Positions 17,434-25,749 of a stretch of DNA of 49,506 nucleotides are shown here, in pieces (the first letter of the stretch is position 1; each line of letters opens with the position of its first letter). The stretch lies in NCBI GenBank assembly GCA_964643885.1, contig CAZXUI010000027.1, positions 1 through 49,506 of the forward strand. The letters are read 5' to 3'. The notes beneath the pieces were generated by a model. It was not told the origin of the DNA. It ran no database searches and worked only from the letters and a program-made list of their open reading frames with translations. This DNA comes from CAADGL01 sp964643885. GTDB lineage: Bacteria > Planctomycetota > Phycisphaerae > UBA1845 > Fen-1342. The translations under genes and the position numbers were made by a program.

Positions 17434-18483
17434 ATGCTCCGCAGGGTCGCCAACCCGCCGAACCGGTTCGCGCAAGCCTACCACGAGTGGATCGACGCGC
17501 CGCCGCCGGCCGAGCTGCAGGTCTTCGAGGAGCAGGCCCGCTCGGCGCTGTCGGAGAATGACAGTCCGGACATCGGCTTTCGCTTCAGCGTCAATCCCTA
17601 CCGCGGCTGTCAACACGCGTGTGCGTATTGCTACGCCCGGCCGACGCACGAGTATCTGGATTTCGGCGCGGGCACCGATTTCGACACGAAGATCGTCGTC
17701 AAGCTCAATCTGCCGGAGCTGCTGGCGGTGCAGCTTGCTTCGCCGCGGTGGAAGCGCGCGCCGATCGCCTTCTCCGGGGTGACCGACTGCTATCAGCCGC
17801 TGGAGGTCGTCTATCGCCTGACGCAGCGCTGCCTGGCGGTGTGCCTGGAGGCGGCCAACCCGATCTTCCTGGTGACCAAGTCCTACCTGGTCGTGCGGGA
17901 TGCGGAGTTGCTGGCGACGCTGTCGCAGCGGTGCGGGGCGCGAGTCTGGCTGAGCATTCCCTTCGCGGATGACGCCGTGGCGCGGCGGGTGGAAACGGGC
18001 GCGCCGCCTCCGTCGCGCCGTTTCGAGGCGATCGAAAAGCTGACGCGGGCGGGCGTGAACGTCGGCGTCTTCGTCGCCCCGGTGATTCCCGGGCTGAATG
18101 ACCACCAGATCGCCGATGTGCTCCGGCGGGCGGCGGCGGCCGGCGCGACGAAGGCCAGCTACACGGCTGTGCGGCTGCCGGGCGCCGTGCGCGAGGTATT
18201 CTTCGCCCGGCTGCGTGAGCGGGTGCCGGAGCGGGCGGGGCGGGTGGAGCAGCGGCTGCGCGACATCCGCGGCGGGCGGATCAGCGAGTCGCGCTTCGGC
18301 TATCGCATGCGCGGGACGGGGCCGTACTGGGAGAGCATCGAGCGGCTGTTCGAGACCGTGGCGCGGCGGGAGGGTCTGCTGCACGACACGGCGGAGCTGG
18401 AGAAGCCCGCGGACGAGGGCGATGGCGCCTGCGGCGGGGACTCGTCGCGGCCGGCGGTGCGGCAGCTTCCGCTGTTTCAGTAG
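17434..18483 (+). CDS. Spl-like radical SAM protein (PA0069 family)
   Basis: 349 residues. The motif GCQHACAYCYARPTHEYL carries the CxxxCxxC iron-sulfur cluster ligands, followed by the FDTKIVVKLN stretch, which together mark the PA0069 branch of the spore-photoproduct-lyase-related radical SAM enzymes. Members bind a 4Fe-4S cluster and S-adenosylmethionine; the reaction is unknown, and a DNA-lesion or nucleic-acid role is only suggested by the Spl resemblance. The C-terminal ~45 residues are acidic and low complexity, ending RQLPLFQ. The gene stands alone behind a strong promoter and is convergent with rseP. Confidence 0.88.
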   Translation: MLRRVANPPNRFAQAYHEWIDAPPPAELQVFEEQARSALSENDSPDIGFRFSVNPYRGCQHACAYCYARPTHEYLDFGAGTDFDTKIVVKLNLPELLAVQLASPRWKRAPIAFSGVTDCYQPLEVVYRLTQRCLAVCLEAANPIFLVTKSYLVVRDAELLATLSQRCGARVWLSIPFADDAVARRVETGAPPPSRRFEAIEKLTRAGVNVGVFVAPVIPGLNDHQIADVLRRAAAAGATKASYTAVRLPGAVREVFFARLRERVPERAGRVEQRLRDIRGGRISESRFGYRMRGTGPYWESIERLFETVARREGLLHDTAELEKPADEGDGACGGDSSRPAVRQLPLFQ

Positions 18484-18536
18484 GCGCCGGCGGCGAGCGG
18501 TGATTGCGGGCGAGTGCGGCGGCGGCCGCCGGGGGT

Positions 18537-20879
18537 TCAGCCGCTGAACAGCCGGCTGATGTCCTGAATCGTCACGAACAGGCCGACCAGGATGATCGCC
18601 GCCAGGCCGACCAGCGTGCTGATCATCTGCGTCTTGAGGCTCAGCGGCTTGCCTTTGATCTTCTCGATCAACAGAAAGACCATCAATCCGCCGTCCATGA
18701 CCGGCAGCGGCAGGAAGTTGAAGACGGCCAGATTGACGGAAATGAACGCCAGGAAGTAGAGCAGCTCGATCGCGCCGGCCCGGGCGCGGTCCACGGCCAC
18801 GCCGACGATGCCGACCGGACCGGAGACGTTCTCAACGCCGACGTTCTGCTTGACGAACATCATGTGCAGCAGGAGGTAGACCTGCTTGACCCAGTAGCGC
18901 ACCTCGTTGACGCCCATGCCGAGCGCCCGCAGCGGATTGCCGTTGGCGTGCAGCCGCTCCTTGACCGGCTCGAAGGCCGGTCCGTTCGGAACGTAGTACA
19001 AGGTGAGCTGCCAGGGCGAGGTGCTGGACTCCCCTACCGTGAACTGGATCTCCTTGGGCGGAGAGGTGGCCGACTCGCTGTAGCGCATCGTGACGGTCTG
19101 GCCGACGTACTTTTCGAGCAGCTTGGAAACGGCCCAGGGGCTGCCGGCGAGCCGGCGGTCGAAGGGCCGGCCGCTGCTGTCGATGCCGCGGACGTGATTC
19201 TCGCCATTGATCGACCAGACGACAGCCGTGATCGGCAGATTCAGCTCGTTGACGAAGCTGCTGGGCACGTGCATCCTGCCCACGGCCTCGTCGGAGCCGC
19301 TGCGGTAGCGGATCTGCACGTCGCGGCCGGCGCTGGCCAGCAGCGCCTCGGCGAAGTCATACCAGTCGGAGACGGGGCGATCGTCGACGGCGAGGATTTC
19401 CGCCCCGCGGGGCAGGTTCAGAGCGGCCGCCGGGGTGCCGGGCACGACGTCGCTGATCACGACGCGCGCGTGCTCGCCGAGGTTCGAAAACTCCGCCTGA
19501 ATGCGCGGGTCCGCGGTGCCGAAGACACGAAACGGCCGCCGCGGCGTGACTTCGAGCGGGCCGACGCGCCGGCCGTCGCGCTCGACGACGACGCGGATCG
19601 GCCGGCCGGGATTGGCCTTGATGCCTTCGAGGATTTCTCCGTAGAGGGGATTGGCGATGGTTCCCCACTCGGCGATCACGTCGCCGGGCTTCAGGCCGGC
19701 CTTCTCGGCCGGGCCGCCGGGCATGGGCTGCTTGAGGATGACGCGGCGCTGAAAGCCGAGCAGGTGGCGGCCGTCGATGAAGTTGCGCGGGTCGCGGTCC
19801 TGCGGGTCGGCCATCGGCAGCAGGGCCAGCAGCGGGCGATGATAGCAGGTGACGATCTTCGGCTGGGCGGACGGGTCGCTGGGGTCCGGGCGCGAGACGG
19901 TGAGCTCGACGAGTCGGCCGCCCGCGGCGCGGAACGCGGCGATCACGTCGTAGCCGGAGCGGACGTCGACGCCGTCGGCCTTGAGGACGAGGTCGCCCTT
20001 TTTGAGAGCCGGGAGCTTCTTCGATCCGTCGCCCTGCGGGGCGACGCCCGGCGGCAGCTCGGTGAGCGGGACCTCGTCTGGCGTCCAGTCCTGCGTGACG
20101 CGCGGCGAGGAGAAGCGATCGACCTCGAGAATCGGCAGGCCGACCGACTCGATCCGCGTCGTCTTGACCACGACCTCTTCGTCGAGCAGCCTGCCGTCGC
20201 GCTCCACTTTGAGCCGCACCTGTCCGTCGGAGAAGATCGGCTCGATCTGAAGCTCGCGGTAGGAGTAGATGCGGCGGCCGTTGATCTCGACGACGCGGTC
20301 GCCGGAAAGCAACTGGCCGTAGGCGGGGCTTTCGGGGGTGACGACGACGACGGGTGCATCCACCCGCATACCCCAGAGGAAGATGCCCGCGAGCAGCACG
20401 GCGGCGAAGATGAGATTGAAGACCACGCCGGCGGAGACGACGATCATTCGCTGGCCGACGGGGCGGTTCGTGAAGGAGCGCGGATCGTCGCTGAGCGAGA
20501 TGTCGCCGGTTTTCTCATCGATGATGATGTCGTCCTGGCCGAGCATGCGGACGTAGCCGCCGATCGGCAGGGCCTTGAAGCAGTAGTCGGTCTCGCCGTA
20601 CTTGCGCTCGGCCAGCTCTTCGGCCTTGTAGTCGGGCCGCGAGCCGAAGGTGAACCCCTCTCCCTTCCGCCAGCCGAAGAGCCGCGGGCCGAAGCCGACG
20701 GCGAAGCGGTCGACGCGGATGCCGACCCACTTGGCGGCGAGGAAATGGCCGAGCTCGTGCACAAAGATGATGATCGAGAAGCCGATCAGGACCTGGATGA
20801 AGCCGAACGTGTTCAGCAGCCAGCCCGGCAGCGAACCGTCCGCGGTCTGCGCAAGTATCCCGATCAGCGACTGGTCCAT
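18537..20879 (-). CDS. rseP: RseP-type site-2 metalloprotease with enlarged PDZ region
   Basis: 780 residues, against about 450 for E. coli RseP. The first membrane segment carries the zinc motif HELGH (residues 41-45); the C-terminal segments carry NFLPLPVMDGG, the conserved third ligand region, with VSGPVGIVGVA before it. Between them lie roughly 500 residues with several PDZ-like units (for example PAYGQLLSGDRVVEINGRR, AEKAGLKPGDVIAEWG and AALNLPRGAEILAVDDRP). S2P enzymes cut transmembrane anti-sigma factors or signal-peptide remnants. The start overlaps the end of dxr by 16 nt, so the two are co-transcribed, as in many bacteria. Confidence 0.92.
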   Translation of the reverse strand: MDQSLIGILAQTADGSLPGWLLNTFGFIQVLIGFSIIIFVHELGHFLAAKWVGIRVDRFAVGFGPRLFGWRKGEGFTFGSRPDYKAEELAERKYGETDYCFKALPIGGYVRMLGQDDIIIDEKTGDISLSDDPRSFTNRPVGQRMIVVSAGVVFNLIFAAVLLAGIFLWGMRVDAPVVVVTPESPAYGQLLSGDRVVEINGRRIYSYRELQIEPIFSDGQVRLKVERDGRLLDEEVVVKTTRIESVGLPILEVDRFSSPRVTQDWTPDEVPLTELPPGVAPQGDGSKKLPALKKGDLVLKADGVDVRSGYDVIAAFRAAGGRLVELTVSRPDPSDPSAQPKIVTCYHRPLLALLPMADPQDRDPRNFIDGRHLLGFQRRVILKQPMPGGPAEKAGLKPGDVIAEWGTIANPLYGEILEGIKANPGRPIRVVVERDGRRVGPLEVTPRRPFRVFGTADPRIQAEFSNLGEHARVVISDVVPGTPAAALNLPRGAEILAVDDRPVSDWYDFAEALLASAGRDVQIRYRSGSDEAVGRMHVPSSFVNELNLPITAVVWSINGENHVRGIDSSGRPFDRRLAGSPWAVSKLLEKYVGQTVTMRYSESATSPPKEIQFTVGESSTSPWQLTLYYVPNGPAFEPVKERLHANGNPLRALGMGVNEVRYWVKQVYLLLHMMFVKQNVGVENVSGPVGIVGVAVDRARAGAIELLYFLAFISVNLAVFNFLPLPVMDGGLMVFLLIEKIKGKPLSLKTQMISTLVGLAAIILVGLFVTIQDISRLFSG

Positions 20880-22018
20880 TCAATCACCTCCTGGCGGGCC
20901 CAGGCGTCGGCGGCGAGCAACTGCTCGAGCGCGGGCGACTGCGTCGCCGTGTGGCGGCTCATCACCTGCTCGACGGCCCGGACGATGCGCCCGAAGCCGA
21001 TGCGTCCGTCGCGAAAGAGCTGCACCGCCGCCTCGTTGGCCGCGTTGAGCACGGCGCCCATCGTGCCCCCGGCCCGAGCCGCCTCGAACCCCAGTTCCAG
21101 CGCGGGGAAACGCTCCGGATCGGGCGGCTCGAACTCGAGCCGCCGCGCCTCGCGCCAGCTCAGCTTCGACCCGGCCGCCTCGCTGCGCTGCGGGTATGTC
21201 AGAGCATACTGGATCGGTGTGCGCATGTCAGGCGTGCCGAGCTGCGCCAGCACCGAGCCGTCGCGAAACTCGACCATCGAATGCACGATCGACTGCGGGT
21301 GAATCAGCACCTCGATCTGCTCGGCCGCCAGACCGAACAGGTGCGTGGCCTCGACCACCTCCAGCGCCTTGTTCATCATCGTGGCGCTGTCGATCGTGAT
21401 CTTCGGACCCATGTTCCAGGTGGGGTGGTTCAGCGCGTCGGACAGTGCAGCGGTCTCGATCCGCTCGAGCGGCCAGGTGCGAAACGGCCCGCCCGAGGCG
21501 GTCAGGTAGATACGCGCGACTTCCTCGCGCCGGCCGGAGTGCAGCGCCTGAAAGACCGCCGAGTGCTCGCTGTCGACCGGAATGAGGGCCGAGCCGCGCC
21601 GCCGCACCAGCGGCATCAGCAGCGAACCGGCGACGACGAGCGACTCCTTGTTGGCCAGCGCCACGTCCAGGCCGCGCTCGACGGCCTCCAGCGTCGGCCG
21701 CAGGCCGGCCGCCCCGACGATCGCCGACATGACGAAGTTGGCATCCGGCGCGGCGCTGATCAGCTCGACGAGGCCGTCCTGTCCGGCCAGGACGCGCGTG
21801 CCGGCCGGGCAGGCAGCCCGCAGGTCGGCGGCGAGCCGCTCGTCGGCGACGGCCACGACGGGGACGGCGAACGCCCGGGCCTGCTGGGCGAGCTCCTGCC
21901 AGCGCTCGCCGGCGGCGAGGCCGACGATCCGGACGCGCTCGGGCATGGCGGCGGCCACTTCGAGCGTGGCCCGGCCGATCGAGCCCGTCGAGCCCAGGAT
22001 GACGACGCGTTTCTGCAT
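20864..22018 (-). CDS. dxr: 1-deoxy-D-xylulose 5-phosphate reductoisomerase
   Basis: 384 residues. It makes 2-C-methyl-D-erythritol 4-phosphate in the non-mevalonate isoprenoid pathway using NADPH. Motifs: GSTGSIG (NADPH loop, residues 9-15), ALANKESLVVAG, PVDSEHSAVFQ (metal ligands), SGGPFRTWP, NMGPKITIDSATMMNKALEV and HPQSIVHSMVEFRDGS. The length is near the usual 390. It precedes rseP with a 16 nt overlap. A TATAAA hexamer lies 10 nt upstream of the ATG on the minus strand, with no clear Shine-Dalgarno sequence. Confidence 0.96.
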   Translation of the reverse strand: MQKRVVILGSTGSIGRATLEVAAAMPERVRIVGLAAGERWQELAQQARAFAVPVVAVADERLAADLRAACPAGTRVLAGQDGLVELISAAPDANFVMSAIVGAAGLRPTLEAVERGLDVALANKESLVVAGSLLMPLVRRRGSALIPVDSEHSAVFQALHSGRREEVARIYLTASGGPFRTWPLERIETAALSDALNHPTWNMGPKITIDSATMMNKALEVVEATHLFGLAAEQIEVLIHPQSIVHSMVEFRDGSVLAQLGTPDMRTPIQYALTYPQRSEAAGSKLSWREARRLEFEPPDPERFPALELGFEAARAGGTMGAVLNAANEAAVQLFRDGRIGFGRIVRAVEQVMSRHTATQSPALEQLLAADAWARQEVIEWTSR

Positions 22019-22117
22019 GACGGTACTGTTTATATCCGCTGGCGGGGCTTTTGTATTGCGCGGCGGCTGTGCGGCGAAGCGGGGGTGCAGGCGGCGATCG
22101 CGAGGGCGAGAGCGGTC

Positions 22118-24103
22118 TCAGGCGGTGGCGACGCGTGCCTCGGCGGGTGCGGGCTTGCGTGGCTCAGGAGCCGGCAGGGGCGGCGGTGCGGACTCGAGCT
22201 TGAACTCGGGGACCATCTTTGTGAGTCGGACGCGGGCGGCGCTGCGGTCGAGCTTGTCGGCGTCGGCCAGCAGGGCGTCCATGGCCTGAATGAGAGCGTC
22301 CCAATCCTCGGGCTTCTTTTTCCAGATGCCGATCTTCGGGTGCGCCGTGCGTGAGACATCCTCGCCGTCGATGGCGAGCTCCTCGTAGAGCTTCTCGCCC
22401 GGGCGGATGCCGGTGAAGATGATCTCGATGTCTTCGCCGGGGCGGAAGCCGGAGAGGGTGATCAGGTCGCGGGCGAGATTGACGATCTTGACGGGCTCGC
22501 CCATGTCGAGCACGAAGATCTCGCCGCCTTCGCCCATGCTGGCGGCCTGGAGCACGAGCTGGGCGGCCTCGGGGATGGTCATGAAGTAGCGCACCATGTC
22601 GGGGTGCGTGACGGTGACCGGCCCGCCGCGGGCGATCTGCTCCTTGAAGATGGGCACGACGCTGCCGCTGCTGCCGAGCACGTTTCCGAAGCGGACGGTG
22701 ACGAACTGTGTGTCGACGCGCTCGTTGAGCGCCTGAATGTACATCTCCGCGACGCGCTTGCTGGCGCCCATGATGCTCGTCGGGTTGACGGCCTTGTCGG
22801 TCGAGATCATGACGAACTTTTCGCAGCCGAAGCGGGCGGCGGCGTCTGCCACGACGCGCGTGCCGCGGACGTTGTTCTTGATCGCCTCGCTGGGGTTGAG
22901 CTCCATCATGGGCACGTGCTTGTGGGCGGCGGCGTGGAAGACGGCCGTCGGCCGCTGGCCCGAGAAGAGGCGGTCCATGCGGTGCACGTCGCAGATGTCG
23001 CCGATGCAGGGGACGATCTCGATGTCGGGGTGGGCGGCGCGCAGCTCGCGGTCGATCTCGAAGAGGTTCTGCTCGGCCTGCTCGACGAGGACCATGCGCG
23101 CGGGGGTGAAGCGGGCGATCTGGCGGCAGAGCTCCGAGCCGATCGAGCCGCCGGCGCCGGTGACCATGACGACGCGGCGGAGGATGAAGCGGCCGATCTG
23201 CTCCTCGTCCAGCTTGACCGGCGCGCGGCCGAGCAGGTCGTTGATGTCGACGTCGCGGATCTGCTGGACCTGGGCACGGCCGGCGATCAGGTCGGAGACG
23301 GCCGGCAGGGTCTTGAAGCGCAGATTGGTCCCCTGGCAGAGCTCGACGACGCGGCGGATCTGCTCGCGCGTGGCGGAGGGCATGGCGATCAGGATCTCGT
23401 CGATGCTGTACTCGTCGCAGACCTTCTTGATCTGGTCGATGGGGCCGAGCACCTGTACGCCGTGGATTTGTGCGCCCCACTTGGAGCGGTCGTCGTCGAG
23501 GAAGCCCTCGACGCGGTAGCGCATGACCGGCATGCGCAGGATTTCGCGGACGACGTTCTCGCCCGCGTTGCCGGCGCCGAGAATCAGCAGCCGCGGGGCG
23601 GCGCCCTCGGCGACCGGACGGACTTCCTCGAAATAGAGACGGAAGAGGATTCGAGCGCCGCAGATCAGCGCGATCGTGCCGGCGAAGTCCAGCAGCAGCA
23701 CCGAGTCGGGAAAATCGCGCCCGCCGAAGGGATCGACCGCCAGTGCCGGCAGGCCCGCCAGCGGAGCGATGACGCTCAGATTCGCGATCAGATAGTACAG
23801 CGCGAAGATCCAGACGAAGCTGAGCCACGATGCCCAGGTCACCTGGATGAAATCGCGGATGCTGACGTAGCGCCACGAGCCGCGATGCAGCCCCATGCCC
23901 GCGAAGACGAAGAACTTGATCAGCACGACCAGCGGCAGCAGCGGCAGGAAGAAGACGTTGAACCAGGCTTCGAAGTTCTGGAAATTATAGGCCAGCCCGA
24001 AGGCCAGCAGCCAGCTCAGCGCGAACAGAACCAGATGCGCCAGGCTGGATTGAAGCAGCCGGTGGCGGCGGGCCCATTCGGTCCAGAATCCGATTCCGCT
24101 CAC
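22118..24103 (-). CDS. Membrane NDP-sugar 4,6-dehydratase (WbpM/CapD/PglF type)
   Basis: 661 residues from a GTG start. Four membrane segments fill about residues 18-170, followed by a CoA-binding-like Rossmann domain (LLILGAGNAGENVVREIL) and a second, catalytic SDR domain (VMVTGAGGSIGSELCRQI). The active site reads STDKAVNPTSIMGASKR: Met replaces the usual Tyr of the YxxxK motif, as is typical of the WbpM/FlaA1 group, which convert UDP-GlcNAc to 4-keto-6-deoxy sugars for surface polysaccharides or protein glycans. The C-terminus is a Pro/Ala-rich tail. No glycosyltransferase operon surrounds it. About 290 bases upstream of its start contain no supported gene. Confidence 0.92.
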   Translation of the reverse strand: MSGIGFWTEWARRHRLLQSSLAHLVLFALSWLLAFGLAYNFQNFEAWFNVFFLPLLPLVVLIKFFVFAGMGLHRGSWRYVSIRDFIQVTWASWLSFVWIFALYYLIANLSVIAPLAGLPALAVDPFGGRDFPDSVLLLDFAGTIALICGARILFRLYFEEVRPVAEGAAPRLLILGAGNAGENVVREILRMPVMRYRVEGFLDDDRSKWGAQIHGVQVLGPIDQIKKVCDEYSIDEILIAMPSATREQIRRVVELCQGTNLRFKTLPAVSDLIAGRAQVQQIRDVDINDLLGRAPVKLDEEQIGRFILRRVVMVTGAGGSIGSELCRQIARFTPARMVLVEQAEQNLFEIDRELRAAHPDIEIVPCIGDICDVHRMDRLFSGQRPTAVFHAAAHKHVPMMELNPSEAIKNNVRGTRVVADAAARFGCEKFVMISTDKAVNPTSIMGASKRVAEMYIQALNERVDTQFVTVRFGNVLGSSGSVVPIFKEQIARGGPVTVTHPDMVRYFMTIPEAAQLVLQAASMGEGGEIFVLDMGEPVKIVNLARDLITLSGFRPGEDIEIIFTGIRPGEKLYEELAIDGEDVSRTAHPKIGIWKKKPEDWDALIQAMDALLADADKLDRSAARVRLTKMVPEFKLESAPPPLPAPEPRKPAPAEARVATA

Positions 24104-24391
24104 AGCAAACTCTGCATTCTCGTGCTCACCGCGGCCGGCACAGCCTCTTGGTTATCGGCGGCGGCGGCGACTCGACTGAACCCCCGCGCCCGTGGCAACC
24201 ATGCCACCCGCGGGTCCGCCGGCCGCGACAAGGCATGCCCCTCCTCGGCGGCGGGCCGCGGCGTCGATCGCGGACCGGGCCGGCGGAAACCAGAGAGTAC
24301 CCGCGGCCGCCGGCCGGTCCCACAAGCCGGTCCGCGGCGGTTCTGGCAAGGCGGTTGGTCGCGGTCGGACGGCCGGGCGATTCCCCGCGGC

Positions 24392-25492
24392 TCAGGGCTG
24401 TTGAGCCAGCGAGGCCTCCATCGCACGGCGCAAAAGCTCCATGTAGCGTTCCGGCGGCTCGCCGGCGGCGGCGGCGTACCCCGCGTCGAGCGCCTGCCGC
24501 GCGCGGCGCGCGTCGCCCAGCACCCAGGCGGCATACGCATGCACGGCGTACTGCTCCGGCGAAAGCTTGATGTTCTCGTCGTACAGCAGGAAGCGGCGCG
24601 CCTGCGCTTCGAGCAGCTTGCGGTCACCGAAGTGCTGGCCCAGGTCGCGATGATCGATGAAGGCGCGCGGATTGCGGAACGCGGCTTCGAACAGGCAGTC
24701 GGCCGCCATCAAGTGCTGGTGCCGCTCCAAGGCGATGTAGACGCTGAGCAGCAGCGGAAGCGACGCGTCCGCATCCATGCTGCGCAGCAGGGAGAACTTG
24801 TCCGCGACGGCCGCCAGCGGCTCGATGGGGTCGTCCACTTCGCGCGGGGCCGAGGTGGCTTCGCGAAACTCCCGCAGCGCCCGCTCGCCGAAGGTCTGCA
24901 TCCGGCTTGTGTACCGCTGCTCCATCAGGTCGGCGCCGCGCAGCTCCGGTGCACCCTCGTCCGGGGCCGGCGGCTCGAGCGCGGCCTGACTGGGGTAGAG
25001 GCCGAAATACTCGGCGTAGGGGCTTTGCTGCGGCATTTCGACGTACAGCGGAGCAGTCAGCATGGGCGGCCGCTCATCGAACGGAATCGGCGGCCGCCAG
25101 AAATGGGTCGCGGAGGCGACGCCGCTGACGGAACGAAGAACATACGGATCGGGCAGGGCACCTTCGAAGAACGAATACTGAGAGCGGATCGACGTGGTCG
25201 CCAGCGAGTTTCGCCCGGGCATCAGACCCATGAAGGAGGAGCCGATCGGCCGCGAGCCGGCGACGGTCCCGAAACGTGGGACCTGGGCGACCCCACCCGC
25301 GCCCGGCCGACCGCCGAGATTGCTCAAACCGCCGCGTGTGTTCGCCCCGCCGACCAGACCCAGATAGATGGAGGGCCCCTCGCTGCCCCGCAGGGCGGTG
25401 ATGCGCCGAGTTTGCGCCTGGACTTCGTCGAACGCCCCCGCCACGAGGACGGAGACGAGCAGCGTCCCGAAAAACCAGCCTTGAGTCCGCAC
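24392..25492 (-). CDS. Secreted hypothetical protein with TPR-like C-terminus
   Basis: 366 residues from a GTG at 25492 with GGAGG 8 nt upstream; the frame is open to 25531 but that extension has no site. The N-terminus is a signal peptide (WFFGTLLVSVLVAGAFDEVQAQ). The middle is Gly-rich and low complexity. Residues about 200-366 are helical repeats of TPR type (LPLLLSVYIALERHQHLMAA, AYAAWVLGDARRARQALDAG). I do not recognise the family. It has its own promoter and is divergent from the FG-GAP gene. Confidence 0.7.
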   Translation of the reverse strand: MRTQGWFFGTLLVSVLVAGAFDEVQAQTRRITALRGSEGPSIYLGLVGGANTRGGLSNLGGRPGAGGVAQVPRFGTVAGSRPIGSSFMGLMPGRNSLATTSIRSQYSFFEGALPDPYVLRSVSGVASATHFWRPPIPFDERPPMLTAPLYVEMPQQSPYAEYFGLYPSQAALEPPAPDEGAPELRGADLMEQRYTSRMQTFGERALREFREATSAPREVDDPIEPLAAVADKFSLLRSMDADASLPLLLSVYIALERHQHLMAADCLFEAAFRNPRAFIDHRDLGQHFGDRKLLEAQARRFLLYDENIKLSPEQYAVHAYAAWVLGDARRARQALDAGYAAAAGEPPERYMELLRRAMEASLAQQP

Positions 25493-25530
25493 TCGCTTGA
25501 CCTCCGGTGGCCGCGATCGGCGTCTGATCA

Positions 25531-25558
25531 ATCATAACATCGACAGGTCCCGAATCAA
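25531..25558 (-). promoter_or_regulatory. Promoter of the secreted TPR-like gene
   Basis: On the minus strand TTGATT (25553-25558) and TATGAT (25531-25536) are 16 nt apart; a leader of about 30 nt holds the GGAGG ribosome binding site. Confidence 0.5.
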
Positions 25559-25615
25559 CCGCCCGATTTTCGCGCAAGTATTGTGTGAGCAAGCGACTGG
25601 AATCGACGCCTACAA

Positions 25616-25645
25616 TTGACCACAGAGGCTCGGGGACGGTAAGGT
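25616..25645 (+). promoter_or_regulatory. Candidate promoter of the FG-GAP lipoprotein gene
   Basis: TTGACC (25616-25621) and TAAGGT (25640-25645) are 18 nt apart, about 105 nt before the ATG at 25750. Confidence 0.4.
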
Positions 25646-25749
25646 AGGCGTCTGGCGAACGACGCGAGACGGGCCGGCACTCGCCGAACCTTTGCTCGCT
25701 CGTAAACAGGTCCGAAACCGGTTGCGGCGGCTGCGTGGAGGTACGATCC

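Noticed and set aside
18504..21302. 932-codon open frame on the plus strand
   Set aside because: It is antisense to rseP and dxr, whose motifs are complete; long antisense frames are expected with strong GC-ending codon use.
22604..25537. 977-codon open frame on the plus strand
   Set aside because: Antisense to the WbpM-type and secreted TPR-like genes; composition is Asp/Ala/Arg/Gly shadow without any domain.
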